64,000 nucleotides of DNA from Limnohabitans sp. DM1 (GCF_001269385.1 NZ_CXOO01000003.1:1-64000); one strand, 5' to 3'; counted from the stretch's first letter, positions 54,801-64,000 are shown. Program-made: numbers and translations. The notes: generated from the letters alone by a model not told the origin.

Positions 54801-57800
54801 CGCCGAGCAGCTGGGGCAATTGAGCTTGCACCAACCCCGCCACGAACCTTTGCCAGCGAGGCTGCGGTGTCAGCGGGTGACGATTTTGGCGTACCCCCGC
54901 CGTATGAGGAACCCGATGACACCGCAGCCTCGCCCCCACCAAGGTACACATCCGCACTCGACCGCTCAGCCACCCCCAACACCTCGCCCATAGAAGCCGC
55001 GTACTCGCGCAGCGCCAGCCCCGTGTGCGATGTGGGGTGCTGCCGCACATCGTCCGGCGTGCCCTCGGCCACGATCAGGCCCCCGGCATAACCGCCCTCA
55101 GGCCCCAAATCGATCAGCCAATCGCTGGCGCGGATCACGTCCAGGTTGTGCTCGATGACAATGAGCGAGTGCCCCGCTTCGAGCAACTTGCGCAAAGCCC
55201 GCATGAGCTTGGCGATGTCGTCAAAGTGCAGGCCCGTGGTCGGCTCGTCAAACAAAAACAGCGTGCCTTTGCGCGCCAAACTTTGGCGACTCTTGGATGC
55301 GCTCTTAGCCGCCTCGGCCAAAAAGCCCGCGAGCTTGAGGCGCTGCGCCTCACCGCCCGACAAGGTGGGCACAGGCTGGCCCAGCTTCACGTATTCCAGG
55401 CCCACATCGACGATGGGCTGCAGGGCGCGGATCACGTCGCGGTCTTGCGCAAACAAAGCGGCGGCTTCGCTCACCGTCAAGTCCAGCACATCGGCCACAT
55501 TCAGGTGGCGCGGCTGCGCCTGGCCCAGAGCCTGGCGCTCGACGGTGATCTCCAGAATTTCGGGGCGATAGCGCTTGCCATCGCAGTCAGGGCAGCGCAA
55601 ATACACATCGCTCAAAAACTGCATCTCAACATGCTCAAAGCCCGAGCCGCCGCAAGTGGGGCAGCGGCCATCCCCACCGTTGAAGCTGAACTTGCTGGCG
55701 GTGTAACCGCGCTGGCGCGAGAGCGGCGCGGTCGCAAAAATTTCGCGGATCGCGTCCCACGCGCCCACATAGCTCACCGGGTTGGATCGTGCGGTTTTGC
55801 CGATGGGCGACTGGTCCACGAACACCACATCGCTCAGGTGGTCGGCACCCAGCAGGCGGTCGTGTGCGCCCGGGGTTTCGGTGGCTTTGCCAAAGTGGCG
55901 CATGAGCGCCGGGGCCAGCACGTCCTGAATCAAACTCGATTTGCCCGAGCCGCTCACGCCGGTGATGGTGACCAGGCGCTGCAGCGGAAAGTCCACGCTG
56001 ATGTTTTGCAGGTTGTGCTCGCGTGCGCCTTCCAAAATCAAGCGCGGCGTGCTGTCGGTGACCATGCGCTTGAAGCCCAGGCCCACTTGTTTGCGCCCAC
56101 CCAAATAAGCACCCGTGAGCGTGTCGGCATTGCGCAAGTCGGCGGTCGTGCCGTCAAACACGATCTGCCCGCCGCGCTCACCGGGGCCAGGGCCCATGTC
56201 GATCATGCGGTCGGCGGCCATCATCACAGCAGGATCGTGCTCGACCACGACCAGCGTATTGCCCGCGTCGCGCAGGCGGTGCATGGCCAAGGTGATGCGG
56301 TGCATGTCACGCGGGTGCAGGCCGATGCTGGGCTCGTCCAGCACGAACAAGGTGTTGACCAAACTGGTGCCCAAGGCGGTGGTGAGGTTGATGCGCTGCA
56401 CTTCGCCGCCGCTGAGCGTGCGGCTTTGGCGGTCGAGGGTGAGGTAACCAATGCCCACGTCGCACAGGTATTTGAGGCGGGTGGTGATTTCTTCCAGCAG
56501 CAGTTGCAGGGCTTTTTGTTCGGCGCTTGCGCCTTGGTTTGTTGCCTTCGTGGTTTCTTCTGAGAGGCAGTCTTCAGCAGATCGTTTTTGTCCGGTGGTT
56601 TCTGCGGAGGTTCGGTCTGCATCAGAGCGGGGGGCGGGCTCCTCATACGGCGGGGGTACGCCAAAATCGTCGCCCGCCCCCCGCTCTGACGCAGACCTTG
56701 TGGTCGATCGAGCGTCTTGAGCCCTCTCTGTCGTTGTTGCTGTTGCTGCTGTTGCTGTCGCTGCCTGTGCTTCTGCTTGTGCGCGCCCTACGGCTTCGGC
56801 CGGGGATGGGCTGGGCGACGATTTTGGCGTACCCCCGCCGTATGAGGAGCCCAGCCCATCCCCGGCCGGAGCCTCCCCCAAAGTGCTCAACAACCCAGCA
56901 ACCGAAAAGGCCTCCTCAGCCCCTAAAGACGCCTGACCCGACGCCGACACCCGGTCAAAAAACAAACGCAAACGGTCGAGCGGCATGATCATCATGTCGT
57001 GCAAGCTCAAACCCGGCAGCGCCTCGAGTTGCGCACGCGACCACTTCACCCCCGCGGGCATGAAGCGTTTTTCCACCTGCAAAACCCCATCGGCATCCGA
57101 GTGGCTGCCAATGCGCCAGAGCAAACTCTCGGTCTTCAAACGCGCACCTTGACACGTCGGGCACTCGGTGTAACTGCGGTACTTGGACAAGAGCACCCGG
57201 ATGTGCATCTTGTAGGCCTTGCTCTCCAGGTACTCAAAAAAGCGCTTGACGCCATACCACTGGTGGTTCCAGCGGCCCTTCCACTCGGGCGAACCGTTGA
57301 TCACCCAGTCTTGCTGGGCTTTCGTCAACTTGTCCCACGCCGTGTCGCGCGGAATGCCTGCGGCCTCGGCGTGGCGCATCAGGTCGTCCTGGTTTTCTTG
57401 CCATGCGGGCGTTTGCAGCGTCTTGATGGCCCCGGCCCGCAAAGTGAGCTTGGGGTTGGGAATGACCAGGCCGTAGTCCACGCCGATCACGCGCCCAAAA
57501 CCCCGACAGGTCTCGCACGCACCCACGGCCGAGTTGAAGGAGAACATCGACGGGATCGGGTCGGTGTAGCGCAAATCGCTGTCCGGGCAATGCAAGCCCG
57601 TGGAAAAGCGCCAGATGTCAAAGGCGGGCTCGGAAGAAGAATTGGGATCTGACCCCGATTTTTCCACATACACATTCAGGCGGCCGCCGCGTTTGAGGGC
57701 CACTTCGATGGCTTCGACCACGCGGGCTTTTTCGGCCTTGCCCAAACGGAAACGGTCGGCGATCACGTCGAGCACTTTGCGCGGGCCGGTGGGGGTGGCC

Positions 57801-58363
57801 ACTTCGCGCTCGGCCTGCACCTTGGTGAAGCCGCTGGCCGACAACCATTGTTCAACCTGCTCGGCGCTGGTGTTGGCGGGCAGCTCGACAGGGAAGGTCA
57901 GAAACAGGCGCGGATCACCTGCTTGCGCGGCACGCTGGGCCAGTTCGGCGTAAATCGTGTCGGGGTTGTCGTGGCGCACGGGCTGCGCGGTGTCTTTGTC
58001 AAACAACTGACCCAGGCGGGCGAACAACAGCTTCAGGTGGTCGTTCAGCTCGGTCATGGTGCCCACGGTGGAGCGTGAGCTGCGCACCGGGTTGGTCTGG
58101 TCAATCGCAATGGCCGGGGGCACACCTTCGACCTTGTCGACGGCCGGTTTGTCCATGCGGTCCAGAAACTGGCGGGCGTAGGCACTGAAGGTCTCCACAT
58201 AGCGGCGCTGGCCCTCTGCGTACAGCGTGTCAAACACCAGGCTCGACTTGCCCGAGCCGCTGGGGCCGGTGACCACCGTCAACTCGCCCGTGCGGATGTC
58301 CAGGTCGAGGTTTTTGAGGTTGTGCTGACGGGCACCACGGATGCGGATGAGACCTTGGGACAT
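51866..58363 (-). CDS. uvrA: Double-length UvrA (tandem duplicated excinuclease subunit A)
   Basis: It has 2165 residues from ATG 58363 ([19 protein letters not shown]); ordinary UvrA has about 940. Two complete UvrA units follow each other. Four Walker A motifs (GPSGSGKSS, then GVSGSGKS three times) and four ABC signatures (LSGGE) are intact, as are CxxC zinc pairs in each half. UvrA dimers scan DNA for lesions and load UvrB, so one polypeptide here could form the whole dimer. The linkers hold in-frame palindromic insertions near residues 505, 569, 1155 and 1749, and two copies of an LGSDPN/SGSDPN element. It has its own REP-rich leader. A standard-size uvrA may exist elsewhere. Confidence 0.93.
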   Translation of the reverse strand: MSQGLIRIRGARQHNLKNLDLDIRTGELTVVTGPSGSGKSSLVFDTLYAEGQRRYVETFSAYARQFLDRMDKPAVDKVEGVPPAIAIDQTNPVRSSRSTVGTMTELNDHLKLLFARLGQLFDKDTAQPVRHDNPDTIYAELAQRAAQAGDPRLFLTFPVELPANTSAEQVEQWLSASGFTKVQAEREVATPTGPRKVLDVIADRFRLGKAEKARVVEAIEVALKRGGRLNVYVEKSGSDPNSSSEPAFDIWRFSTGLHCPDSDLRYTDPIPSMFSFNSAVGACETCRGFGRVIGVDYGLVIPNPKLTLRAGAIKTLQTPAWQENQDDLMRHAEAAGIPRDTAWDKLTKAQQDWVINGSPEWKGRWNHQWYGVKRFFEYLESKAYKMHIRVLLSKYRSYTECPTCQGARLKTESLLWRIGSHSDADGVLQVEKRFMPAGVKWSRAQLEALPGLSLHDMMIMPLDRLRLFFDRVSASGQASLGAEEAFSVAGLLSTLGEAPAGDGLGSSYGGGTPKSSPSPSPAEAVGRAQAEAQAATATAATATTTERAQDARSTTRSASERGAGDDFGVPPPYEEPAPRSDADRTSAETTGQKRSAEDCLSEETTKATNQGASAEQKALQLLLEEITTRLKYLCDVGIGYLTLDRQSRTLSGGEVQRINLTTALGTSLVNTLFVLDEPSIGLHPRDMHRITLAMHRLRDAGNTLVVVEHDPAVMMAADRMIDMGPGPGERGGQIVFDGTTADLRNADTLTGAYLGGRKQVGLGFKRMVTDSTPRLILEGAREHNLQNISVDFPLQRLVTITGVSGSGKSSLIQDVLAPALMRHFGKATETPGAHDRLLGADHLSDVVFVDQSPIGKTARSNPVSYVGAWDAIREIFATAPLSRQRGYTASKFSFNGGDGRCPTCGGSGFEHVEMQFLSDVYLRCPDCDGKRYRPEILEITVERQALGQAQPRHLNVADVLDLTVSEAAALFAQDRDVIRALQPIVDVGLEYVKLGQPVPTLSGGEAQRLKLAGFLAEAAKSASKSRQSLARKGTLFLFDEPTTGLHFDDIAKLMRALRKLLEAGHSLIVIEHNLDVIRASDWLIDLGPEGGYAGGLIVAEGTPDDVRQHPTSHTGLALREYAASMGEVLGVAERSSADVYLGGGEAAVSSGSSYGGGTPKSSPADTAASLAKVRGGVGASSIAPAARRAPVLNNNIQIVNAKEHNLKNLSVNIPRGSFNVVTGVSGSGKSTLAFDILFNEGQRRYLESLNAYARSIVQPAGRPEVDAVYGIPPTVAIEQRLSRGGRKSTVGTTTEVWHFLRLLYVKLGIQHCVHDNTPVQPQTPDSIIAQLMTQFRGQHIGLLAPLVVNRKGVYTELADWARPRGYTHLRVDGDFLPTQGFPRIDRFKEHNIELPVASLDVLPTNETALRQALTKTLEHGKGVVHVLSDLDGLREAMFSGESTARIGQHRVFSTLRACPACDTSYAELDPRLFSYNSKHGWCPDCVGTGVKLSKDERLVFDDSVQDDKNKGREQSFAEPEIEDLANVACPTCEGTRLNATARAVRLGSAPGQGWRITDIASLSVTDVRHWVDKLHLTGRDADIARDLVPEIQSRLEFLEEVGLGYLTLDRGAPTLSGGEAQRIRLAAQLGSNLQGVCYVLDEPTIGLHARDNRILLNALQSLSDKGNTLVVVEHDEDTIRRADHIIDIGPSAGKRGGRLVAQGSVADITASADSQTGRYLLHAMKHPMQVRRVVKASACGAELGSSYGGGTPKSSPSPAPHAEAVGKLGSDPNSLQTANASAVETATASAKVKGKKKAAPPAVEATPEAPTLQWLTLTGANLHNLRQVDVQVPLKRLVAVTGVSGSGKSTLARDVLLANVQALVSQRSTFAGRTAQDAGQRVALTACSDVQGFETIDRVLEVDQTPIGKTPRSCPATYIGFWDTIRKLFAETLEAKARGYAAGRFSFNTGEGRCPSCEGQGMRTIEMSFLPDVKVHCETCRGARFNPETLAVTWRGKSIGDVLQMEVDEAVDFFATMPSIAHPLQLLKDVGLGYLTLGQPSPTLSGGEAQRIKLVTELTKVRDEVGKRGNKAPHTLYVLDEPTVGLHMADVDKLISVLHRLVNAGHSVIVIEHDLDVIAEADWVIDLGPEGGNAGGRIVAAMTPEALVLLGTHTGKALAPVLARV
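53043..53066. repeat. attgggatctgacccc element inside uvrA (second copy at 57638-57661)
   Basis: aattgggatctgaccccaat at 53045 and aattgggatctgaccccgat at 57640 are short palindromes. They are translated in frame as LGSDPNS and SGSDPNS, and lie 4.6 kb apart in different linkers of the same gene. Confidence 0.8.
53075..53158. repeat. In-gene palindromic element, copy A
   Basis: The 34-bp core (53100-53133, including tttggcgtacccccgccgta) is flanked by 25-bp inverted arms (53075-53099 and 53134-53158) that match at 23 positions. On the coding strand it gives [18 protein letters not shown] near residue 1749, in the linker inside the second UvrA unit. Confidence 0.92.
54856..54933. repeat. In-gene palindromic element, copy B
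   Basis: Core 54878-54911 differs from copy A only at its end bases. Arms 54856-54877 and 54912-54933 match at 21 of 22 positions but are unlike the arms of the other copies. It encodes [16 protein letters not shown] at the junction between the two UvrA units. Confidence 0.92.
56614..56697. repeat. In-gene palindromic element, copy C (opposite orientation)
   Basis: Core 56639-56672 is inverted relative to the others, so it encodes [15 protein letters not shown]. Arms 56614-56638 and 56673-56697 match at 24 of 25 positions. It lies in the expanded linker of the first UvrA unit. Confidence 0.92.
56792..56873. repeat. In-gene palindromic element, copy D
   Basis: Core 56816-56849 is identical to copy A. 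Arms 56792-56815 and 56850-56873 match at 23 of 24 positions. It encodes [18 protein letters not shown], 95 bp from copy C. Confidence 0.92.
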
Positions 58364-58413
58364 GGACGGGCTTAATGGGGTGGAGGCCAAACATTCTAGG
58401 GCCGCACGAATAA

Positions 58414-58620
58414 CCCCCTGTGAGCCAGCCCTGCTGCTGATTCGACACGCTATGGCCCACAAGCCATCGCCAGCAGGGCTGGCTCCTACAACAATGCAGT
58501 CATGGGACAAAGGTTAACGTGGGCGTTGGGAGCTTTCCCCTGTGGGAGCTTGCCCTGCAAGCGATCAATCCTCGTAGGACTACCAACCTCGCCATCGCCA
58601 GCAGGGCTGGCTCTTGCAAA
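58414..58620. repeat. Family-2 palindromic repeats upstream of uvrA
   Basis: Two inverted units, with agccagccctgctgctgatt at 58424 and atcgccagcagggctggctc at 58467 and 58594. gtgggagcttgccctgcaag lies at 58541. They fill the gap of about 320 bp between uvrA and the next gene together with a terminator; no uvrA promoter or LexA box could be assigned. Confidence 0.8.
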
Positions 58621-58649
58621 AAAGAAAGCCACGCGATGGCGTGGCTTTC
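58618..58649 (-). terminator. Rho-independent terminator of the small membrane-protein gene
   Basis: A perfect 11-bp stem (gaaagccacgc / gcgtggctttc) with a four-base loop and a run of six T on the minus strand, 42 bp past the stop codon. Confidence 0.88.
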
Positions 58650-58690
58650 ATGGGTTGGCATCTGACGGTGGTCAGGTGCACAGACCTTGC

Positions 58691-58888
58691 TTACTTGGCA
58701 GCGCTGGCGTCAGAAGCCGGTGCAGCAGCAGGGGCTGTTGCAGCGGGTGCAGCGTCCTTGGCGGGTTCCACATGCACAGCGTCTGCGCCGTGTTTTTCAC
58801 CGCTCATGTCCAGGCTGTCGCCGCCTTTACCGATCACGTACAAAGCAATGGCCGCAAAGACCGCAAAACCAACAGCAATTTTCCACAT
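58691..58888 (-). CDS. Small single-span membrane protein, function unknown
   Basis: 65 residues. One membrane helix at the N-terminus (KIAVGFAVFAAIALYVIG), then a short polar region and an Ala/Pro-rich tail. A good ribosome site (ggagatgaact) precedes ATG 58888, and the gene has its own terminator, so it is a real transcript unit. It is not recognised as a known family. Confidence 0.75.
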   Translation of the reverse strand: MWKIAVGFAVFAAIALYVIGKGGDSLDMSGEKHGADAVHVEPAKDAAPAATAPAAAPASDASAAK

Positions 58889-58903
58889 AGTTCATCTCCA
58901 AAC

Positions 58904-58932
58904 AAAAAAGGGCCTCCACAGAGGGAAGGCCC
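58904..58932 (-). terminator. Rho-independent terminator of the MHS transporter gene
   Basis: Stem gggcct / aggccc around an 11-base loop, followed by six T on the minus strand. It lies 43 bp past the stop codon and just ahead of the small protein's ribosome site. Confidence 0.8.
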
Positions 58933-58975
58933 AGAATTTAGCACCCGAGTCACCCCGGGTTGCTTACAAAACAGA

Positions 58976-60736
58976 TCAGTCGTCTGCGTAGATGTCGTTG
59001 TCTTTGGTTTCCTTGACGAACAAGCCACCAATCACGACGGTTGCACCGGCGATGATGATCGGGTACCACAAGCCGTTGTACATGTTGCCGGTCTGGGCCA
59101 CGATCGCGAAGGCGGTCGTGGGCATCAAACCACCGAACCAGCCGTTACCAATGTGGTAAGGCAAGGACATCGATGTGTAACGGATGCGGGTGGGGAACAT
59201 CTCAACCAGCATGGCGGCGATCGGACCGTAGACCATGGTCACCAACAACACCAGGTAAGTGAGGATGATGATGACAGTGACCTTGTCGAACTTGGCCATG
59301 TCGGCTTTGGCAGGATAGCCAGCGGCCTTCAGGGCGGCGTTCAGGTTGGTGCCCAACAAAGTGGCTCCTGCGGTCTTCTCGTTGCTCAGGTCTTTGACAG
59401 ACTTGGTGGCAGCTTCGATGGCCTTGGCATCTTTGGGTTCAGCTGCGTTCAGAGCCGCCAGCTTTTCCTCGGCCTTGGCCTTGGCAGCTGCAATGTCTTC
59501 AGCGGAGTACTTGACGTTCACAACCGTCTCGCCGACTTTGATCACTGCAGGGGTGCCCGCAGGCGCTGCAATGTTTTCGTAAGACACAGAAGCGCCAGCC
59601 AAACGCTGTTTAGCGATGTCGCAAGAAGAGGTGAACTTCTTGGTGCCTGTGGGGTTGAACTGGAACGAACACTCGGCTGGGTCGGCAGTCACCGTCACCT
59701 GAGCCGACTGCTGAGCAGCGTACAGGTCTGGGTTGGCCGCTTTGGTCAAAGCCTTGAACACGGGGAAGTAAGTGACAACAGCCAACAAGCAACCGGCCAA
59801 GATCAGTGGTTTACGACCGATTTTGTCCGACAGCGTGCCGAAGATCACGAAGAACGGTGTGCCGATGATCAAGGAGATCGCGACCATGATGTTGGCTGTG
59901 GCGCCGTCCACTTTCAAGGCTTGTGTCAAGAAGAACAAAGCGTAGAACTGACCGGAATACCAAACCACGGCTTGACCCATCACCAGACCAAACAAGGCCA
60001 GGAGCACGATCTTCAGGTTTTTCCACTGGCCGAAAGATTCGGACAGTGGGGCTTTGGAAGTCTTGCCTTCGGCTTTCATTTTCACGAAAGCAGGCGATTC
60101 GTTCATGCTCAAACGGATGTAGACCGAGATGATCAGCATGATCACCGAGACCAGGAACGGAACGCGCCAGCCCCAATCAGCGAAGGCTTCTTCGCCGATG
60201 ATGGTTCGTGTGCCCAGGATCACCATCAGCGACAGGAACAAGCCCAAAGTCGCAGTGGTCTGGATCCAGGCGGTGTAAGCACCACGCTGGCCCGCTGGGG
60301 CGTGCTCGGCCACATAAGTGGCAGCACCACCGTACTCACCACCCAAAGCCAAACCTTGCAGCAAGCGCAAGCAGATCAGGATGACGGGAGCGGCCACGCC
60401 AATGCTGGCGTAGTTGGGCAAGATGCCCACGATGAAGGTCGAAACACCCATGATCAGGATGGTGACCAGGAAGGTGTACTTGCGGCCGATCATGTCGCCC
60501 AAACGGCCGAACACCAGCGCGCCGAATGGACGCACGATGAAACCGGCAGCAAACGCCAAAAGCGCGAAGATGAAGGCAGAGCCTTCGTCCAGACCGCTGA
60601 AGAATTGCTTGGCGATGATGGCGGCCAATGAGCCGTACAAGTAAAAGTCATACCATTCGAAAACGGTACCCAGAGAAGAGGCAAAAATTACCTTCTTCTC
60701 TTCCGCCGACATCGGGCGGGGTGCGGTTGTAGCCAT
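58976..60736 (-). CDS. MHS-type MFS transporter with large extracytoplasmic insert
   Basis: About 586 residues from ATG 60736 (ribosome site ggagac). Metabolite:H+ symporter family: SSLGTVFEWYDFYLYGSLA in helix 1, RPFGALVFGRLGDMIGRKYTF, GLALGGEYGGAATYVAEHAP and LSDKIGRKPLIL. Between about residues 360 and 510, after the eighth or ninth helix, sits an extra soluble domain (about 150 residues) with two Cys (AECSFQF, SSCDIA) and an Ala/Lys-rich helical part. Substrates of the family include organic acids and betaines; here unknown. Confidence 0.9.
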   Translation of the reverse strand: MATTAPRPMSAEEKKVIFASSLGTVFEWYDFYLYGSLAAIIAKQFFSGLDEGSAFIFALLAFAAGFIVRPFGALVFGRLGDMIGRKYTFLVTILIMGVSTFIVGILPNYASIGVAAPVILICLRLLQGLALGGEYGGAATYVAEHAPAGQRGAYTAWIQTTATLGLFLSLMVILGTRTIIGEEAFADWGWRVPFLVSVIMLIISVYIRLSMNESPAFVKMKAEGKTSKAPLSESFGQWKNLKIVLLALFGLVMGQAVVWYSGQFYALFFLTQALKVDGATANIMVAISLIIGTPFFVIFGTLSDKIGRKPLILAGCLLAVVTYFPVFKALTKAANPDLYAAQQSAQVTVTADPAECSFQFNPTGTKKFTSSCDIAKQRLAGASVSYENIAAPAGTPAVIKVGETVVNVKYSAEDIAAAKAKAEEKLAALNAAEPKDAKAIEAATKSVKDLSNEKTAGATLLGTNLNAALKAAGYPAKADMAKFDKVTVIIILTYLVLLVTMVYGPIAAMLVEMFPTRIRYTSMSLPYHIGNGWFGGLMPTTAFAIVAQTGNMYNGLWYPIIIAGATVVIGGLFVKETKDNDIYADD

Positions 60737-61838
60737 AAAGCTGTCTCCAAAAAAGAGTCCCCAACACGAGAACTTGCGCCGATTCTTGATGCTGGCACTT
60801 GCCCCTGTCTGACAGGCAACCAACACGGGCTTACATACCGGGTACTAACCCTTGAAACTTATTCCACATTGCGGGAAATGCCCGAATATCAAGGGTAATC
60901 CCCCGGTTCTATTTGAAGCCCGAAATCCGTCGCCAATGACTGCGGGCCAAAGGCCAGAGTGTCGATGCCAGCAAAACGGAATCAATGTCATGCCCTGCCA
61001 ACCGACCCCTAAGCACTGGCTACGACATGCGACGCGGGGACCTGTTGATCCGGCCCTGTGTAGTTTGCAGGGGGACTTCAATCTTGCACCTTGTGGGCGC
61101 TAGCCCTGCTGGCGATCAGACGCTTGTGGACCACAGGCTTTTCGCTTGGCTGGCAAGCTCCCACAAAATCCTCCCATCGGGCAACACACGGCTCAGACTT
61201 CATCGGGCCGAATCTATAACTTTGCCCCACTTCAACCATGACAAAGGCGCCAACGACTTTCTCACGGGGCCAAAAGGGCCAGGTCTGAACTGCTCGCCTC
61301 CACCGATTTACGCAAAAGTGTCTAACTGCATGCCTTGCATGGACGCAAGACGGGCGGCAAATGGCGCATCCCAAAACAACGATTGCGCTGGGACGTGCTG
61401 GACGCGTTTTCACGAGTGCAGACAGCATCTGATCTGCACAAGTGGAGCAGCTTACGGGCATTGGCTCTGGGGTATTGCTGCAAGGTTTCGGCTCTGAAGC
61501 CCAGCATGATTTGTCTGGCGTGGGTCGCATGAACAAGCTGGCTGAAAGCGCATTTCACATTTCTGCCAAATTTACCCTCGATATTGTGTCAATTCGTCAT
61601 GAATTCAACAAAAATTTATCGGTGTTTTCCCTTGAATTTAGACCTCGGAGATCCAGACGACTTGGCAAGGAATGTAAGGCCACCGTCAGAAAAAACCACT
61701 TCTCCCAATGAAGCATCTGAATGATTGCCAGAAATTTTTATTTACTTATTTTTCAAAAGGGATTAATGGCAATTAGGTAGACAACAAGCCAATTCATAGA
61801 ATTCAAAAAATCGTCTTGATCTTCATCAATAAAGTCCT
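60737..61838. other. Long noncoding gap with one family-2 repeat
   Basis: About 1.1 kb. A family-2 repeat is at 61083-61166 (gctagccctgctggcgatca ... ggctggcaagctcccaca). The part after 61600 is AT-rich. Short open frames are present but lack ribosome sites and protein-like composition. No RNA gene was recognised, although length and AT content leave room for one. Confidence 0.5.
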
Positions 61839-62135
61839 ATGTTGCTTGCCATCGTCATCGCCAAAAGTTTGATTGAACTTTCGCTCATGTTCATCGTCGG
61901 GCGATTCTTGCTGGGATTGCTGGCTGGGTCCAAGCGTGACAACAATGTTTTTTGGCAATTGCTGGATGTGGCCTCCAAGCCTGCGCTTTGGATCACTCGC
62001 AAAATCAGCCCCAAACTGATCCTGGACCAACACATCCCGCTGGCCACCAGCAGCTGGCTTTTGATTGCCTGGGTCGTGGTGGTGCAATTGAAAATTGAAC
62101 TTTGCCTCGAGATGGGCATCGCGGCATGTCAGTGA
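61839..62135 (+). CDS. Small membrane protein, function unknown
   Basis: 98 residues with two hydrophobic helices (about 3-27, IAKSLIELSLMFIVGRFLLGLL, and about 70-88, SWLLIAWVVVVQLKIEL) around a basic middle segment. It is not recognised. It overlaps the following TPR gene by 10 bp, which suggests translational coupling and a joint role. Confidence 0.75.
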   Translation: MLLAIVIAKSLIELSLMFIVGRFLLGLLAGSKRDNNVFWQLLDVASKPALWITRKISPKLILDQHIPLATSSWLLIAWVVVVQLKIELCLEMGIAACQ

Positions 62136-62743
62136 AAACCCATATCTCGTCCGCCCACTTGAACACCGCAAGCCGAGGCAGGTGTTTTTGGCTGCATCTC
62201 CAAGCCAAGGCTCTTTTGGTCTTGGGCTTTCGCAACAAAGCCCATGAGGTGTTTCAAGAAATCCTCCAGATCAACCCGGAGGACGTCTTGGCCTTGAACA
62301 GCGTGGGCTTTAAGGAACTGAACGATAAGCGTTGGGTCCAGGCGTTGGGATTTTTTGAACGGGCTTTGGTGCTCACACCAGCCAACGCCAATGCCCACTT
62401 CAACGTGGGTTTTGTGTGCGAAGAGTTAGGACGCAGCCAGGAAGCCGAACACGCCTTCAGGGCCGCCATTCAGATCGACGAAAAAATGGACCGTGCCTGG
62501 TATGGCCTGGGTCTGGTGCTGGTGCGTCAGCAACGGTTTGAAGAATCCTTGGTCGCTTTCAAGCGCAACACCGAGTTGCAGTCCATGAGCCCCTACGCCT
62601 GGTACCAAATGGCTCGAGTTCACATGGAGATGCATGAGCCCGAAAAAGCGCTGGATGTGATGCGCCATTTGAATGGTTTCGAGCCCAAGGTGGCCGCCCA
62701 ATTGGAACGAGAAACAGGTCTCAAATTAGACAGGCCTGTGTGA
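62126..62743 (+). CDS. Tetratricopeptide repeat protein
   Basis: About 205 residues from ATG 62126. Four or so TPR units cover residues 25-180 (KAHEVFQEILQINPEDVLAL, QALGFFERALVLTPANANA, EAEHAFRAAIQIDEKMDRA, ESLVAFKRNTELQ), so it is a protein-binding scaffold, probably cytoplasmic as no signal peptide is visible. It shares an operon with the small membrane protein and lies upstream of the symporter pair. Confidence 0.85.
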   Translation: MSVKTHISSAHLNTASRGRCFWLHLQAKALLVLGFRNKAHEVFQEILQINPEDVLALNSVGFKELNDKRWVQALGFFERALVLTPANANAHFNVGFVCEELGRSQEAEHAFRAAIQIDEKMDRAWYGLGLVLVRQQRFEESLVAFKRNTELQSMSPYAWYQMARVHMEMHEPEKALDVMRHLNGFEPKVAAQLERETGLKLDRPV

Positions 62744-62824
62744 ACACGACACCCATAGGTGTTGGTTGAGAAATTGAAGTGTGACAGTCGGTAGTTTGAT
62801 TTTTTTAACAAGAAGGAGATGACG

Positions 62825-63088
62825 ATGCAGCTCACTGCAAGGCACCAGGAATACTGGGGCAAAAACTTAAGAATCACGGGGCTATTGCTGGCCCTGTGGT
62901 TCTTTGTCACGTTTGTGGTTTTGTACTTTTCACGTGATTTGACGTTCAGCTTTTTTGGCTGGCCATTTTCGTTTTGGGTCGCCGCCCAGGGCGCACTGAT
63001 TGTGTACTGCCTGATCATTTGGTACTACGCTCGCTATATGAACAACCTTGACAAGGAATATGGCGTTTCTGAAGGAGAAGAATCATGA
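62825..63088 (+). CDS. DUF4212 small subunit of a sodium:solute symporter
   Basis: 87 residues with two membrane helices and the family ending YCLIIWYYARYMNNLDKEYGV. The ribosome site aaggag at 62813-62818 is six bases from ATG 62825; ATG 62819 is too close to it. DUF4212 proteins pair with VC_2705-type symporters, and the next gene overlaps in ATGA. Confidence 0.92.
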   Translation: MQLTARHQEYWGKNLRITGLLLALWFFVTFVVLYFSRDLTFSFFGWPFSFWVAAQGALIVYCLIIWYYARYMNNLDKEYGVSEGEES

Positions 63089-64000
63089 GCGTTTTCGGCG
63101 GAGAAGGCCAAACCCAAAGCCAGTTTCAGAAATCTCTGAACAAAGTTTTCTTGTTCTACGGCGGTGGCTTCGCAGCCTTCGTCATCGTGCTCGCTGTCCT
63201 TGAGCAAATGGGCATGCCCAAAGAGTACATCGGTTACGCCTTCCTGGCGGCCACCGTGCTCTTGTACGGCGGCATTGGTGTGATGAGTCGCACCAACGAC
63301 GCGGCCGAATACTATGTGGCGGGCCGTCGTGTGCCCGCCATTTACAACGGCATGGCCACCGGCTCTGACTGGATGTCGGCCGCTTCCTTCATCGGTATGG
63401 CCGGTACGCTTTACCTGACAGGTTACGGCGGTTTGGCCTTCATTTTGGGCTGGACTGGCGGTTACTGTTTGGTGGCTTTGTTCCTGGCGCCTTACCTGCG
63501 CAAGTTTGGCCAGTTCACCATCCCTGACTTCCTGGGCGCTCGCTACGGCGGCAACATGGCGCGTCTGATTGGCGTGTTTGCAGCCATCTTGGTGTCCTTC
63601 GTTTACGTGGTGGCACAGATCTTCGGCGTGGGCTTGATCACCGCCCGCTTGACCGGTCTGTCGTTCGACGTGGGCGTGTATGTCGGCTTGGCCGGTATCT
63701 TGGTTTGCTCGTTCTTGGGTGGTATGCGTGCTGTGACCTGGACCCAGGTGGCGCAGTACCTGATCCTGATCGTGGCCTACATGATCCCCGTGGTTTGGCT
63801 GTCGGTGAAACACACCAGCATGCCTGTGCCGCAGATCTCTTATGGCTACTTGCTTGAAAAAGTGACGGCCAAAGAAGAGCAACTGCTGAAAGACCCCAAA
63901 GAACTCGAAGTTCGCGGTATCTTCAAAGCACGCGCCGATGCAGCCGCTGAAAAGCTGAAAGATGTGCCAGCAGCCATGGCCGCTGACAAAGAAGCAGCCA
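63085..64000 (+). CDS. VC_2705-type sodium:solute symporter, 5' part (runs off the window)
   Basis: The first 305 codons of an SSS-family permease for acetate-like or other small organic acids. Conserved segments: FLAATVLLYGGIGVMSRTN, EYYVAGRRVPAIYNGMATGSDWMSAASFIGMAG, FGQFTIPDFLGARYGG and GGMRAVTWTQVAQYLIL. The charged segment near the window end (KEEQLLKDPKELEVRGIFK) is the cytoplasmic insert typical of this subgroup. ATG 63085 overlaps the DUF4212 stop. Confidence 0.93.
   Translation, partial: MSVFGGEGQTQSQFQKSLNKVFLFYGGGFAAFVIVLAVLEQMGMPKEYIGYAFLAATVLLYGGIGVMSRTNDAAEYYVAGRRVPAIYNGMATGSDWMSAASFIGMAGTLYLTGYGGLAFILGWTGGYCLVALFLAPYLRKFGQFTIPDFLGARYGGNMARLIGVFAAILVSFVYVVAQIFGVGLITARLTGLSFDVGVYVGLAGILVCSFLGGMRAVTWTQVAQYLILIVAYMIPVVWLSVKHTSMPVPQISYGYLLEKVTAKEEQLLKDPKELEVRGIFKARADAAAEKLKDVPAAMAADKEAA

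Noticed and set aside
60985..61497. 170-codon open frame in the gap after the MHS transporter
   Set aside because: It passes through a family-2 repeat, lacks a ribosome site and shows no protein-like pattern.

Overview
The window reads as a chromosome segment of a GC-rich betaproteobacterium, most likely Burkholderiales and probably Comamonadaceae (Limnohabitans/Rhodoferax-like). The grounds are conserved gene orders (dgt-aroB-aroK-pilQ..M facing mrcA; cyaY facing lptM-lysA; rplM-rpsI-erpA; paaABCDE), an SAH riboswitch in front of ahcY, and a double-length UvrA. These are family and synteny judgements made by eye; no search was run.

Layout. 0-1.2 kb: the right end of an IS30-family element that cuts a decayed N-6 DNA methylase gene. 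1.3-16 kb, housekeeping: an MFS transporter, dgt, aroB, aroK, a compact pilMN(O-P fusion)Q operon, divergent mrcA, cyaY, lptM, lysA and msrPQ. 16-25 kb: a lone receiver protein, dbpA, dtd, tyrS, an M23 peptidase, anmK, erpA, rpsI, rplM and rlmJ. 25.5-29.5 kb: the phenylacetyl-CoA epoxidase operon paaABCDE behind a perfect 28-bp palindromic operator. 29.7-38.9 kb: an OmpW-like porin, metF, tlyA, ahcY with SAH riboswitch, a HepT/MntA toxin-antitoxin pair, prfC and an OsmC-YcaO fusion.

39.2-48.2 kb is an accessory island. It holds two very large paralogous proteins with a nearly identical core but different N-termini and ends, two membrane proteins between or beside them, a lipoprotein remnant and an XRE regulator. 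It looks like a polymorphic-toxin-type locus remodelled by gene conversion and by illegitimate recombination at the 3' ends.

48.6-64 kb: a HAD phosphatase, a methyltransferase, a RAYT (REP-associated tyrosine transposase) between two arrays of its probable REP repeats, a 2165-residue tandem UvrA, a small membrane protein, an MHS-type transporter, a TPR protein and a DUF4212/sodium-solute symporter pair that runs off the end.

Most notable: the uvrA coding sequence carries four copies of a 34-bp core, each flanked by 22-25-bp inverted arms. The arms match within a copy but differ between copies, and all four copies are translated in frame in linkers. Three families of intergenic palindromic repeats also pepper the window. 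No tRNA, rRNA or CRISPR array was seen.
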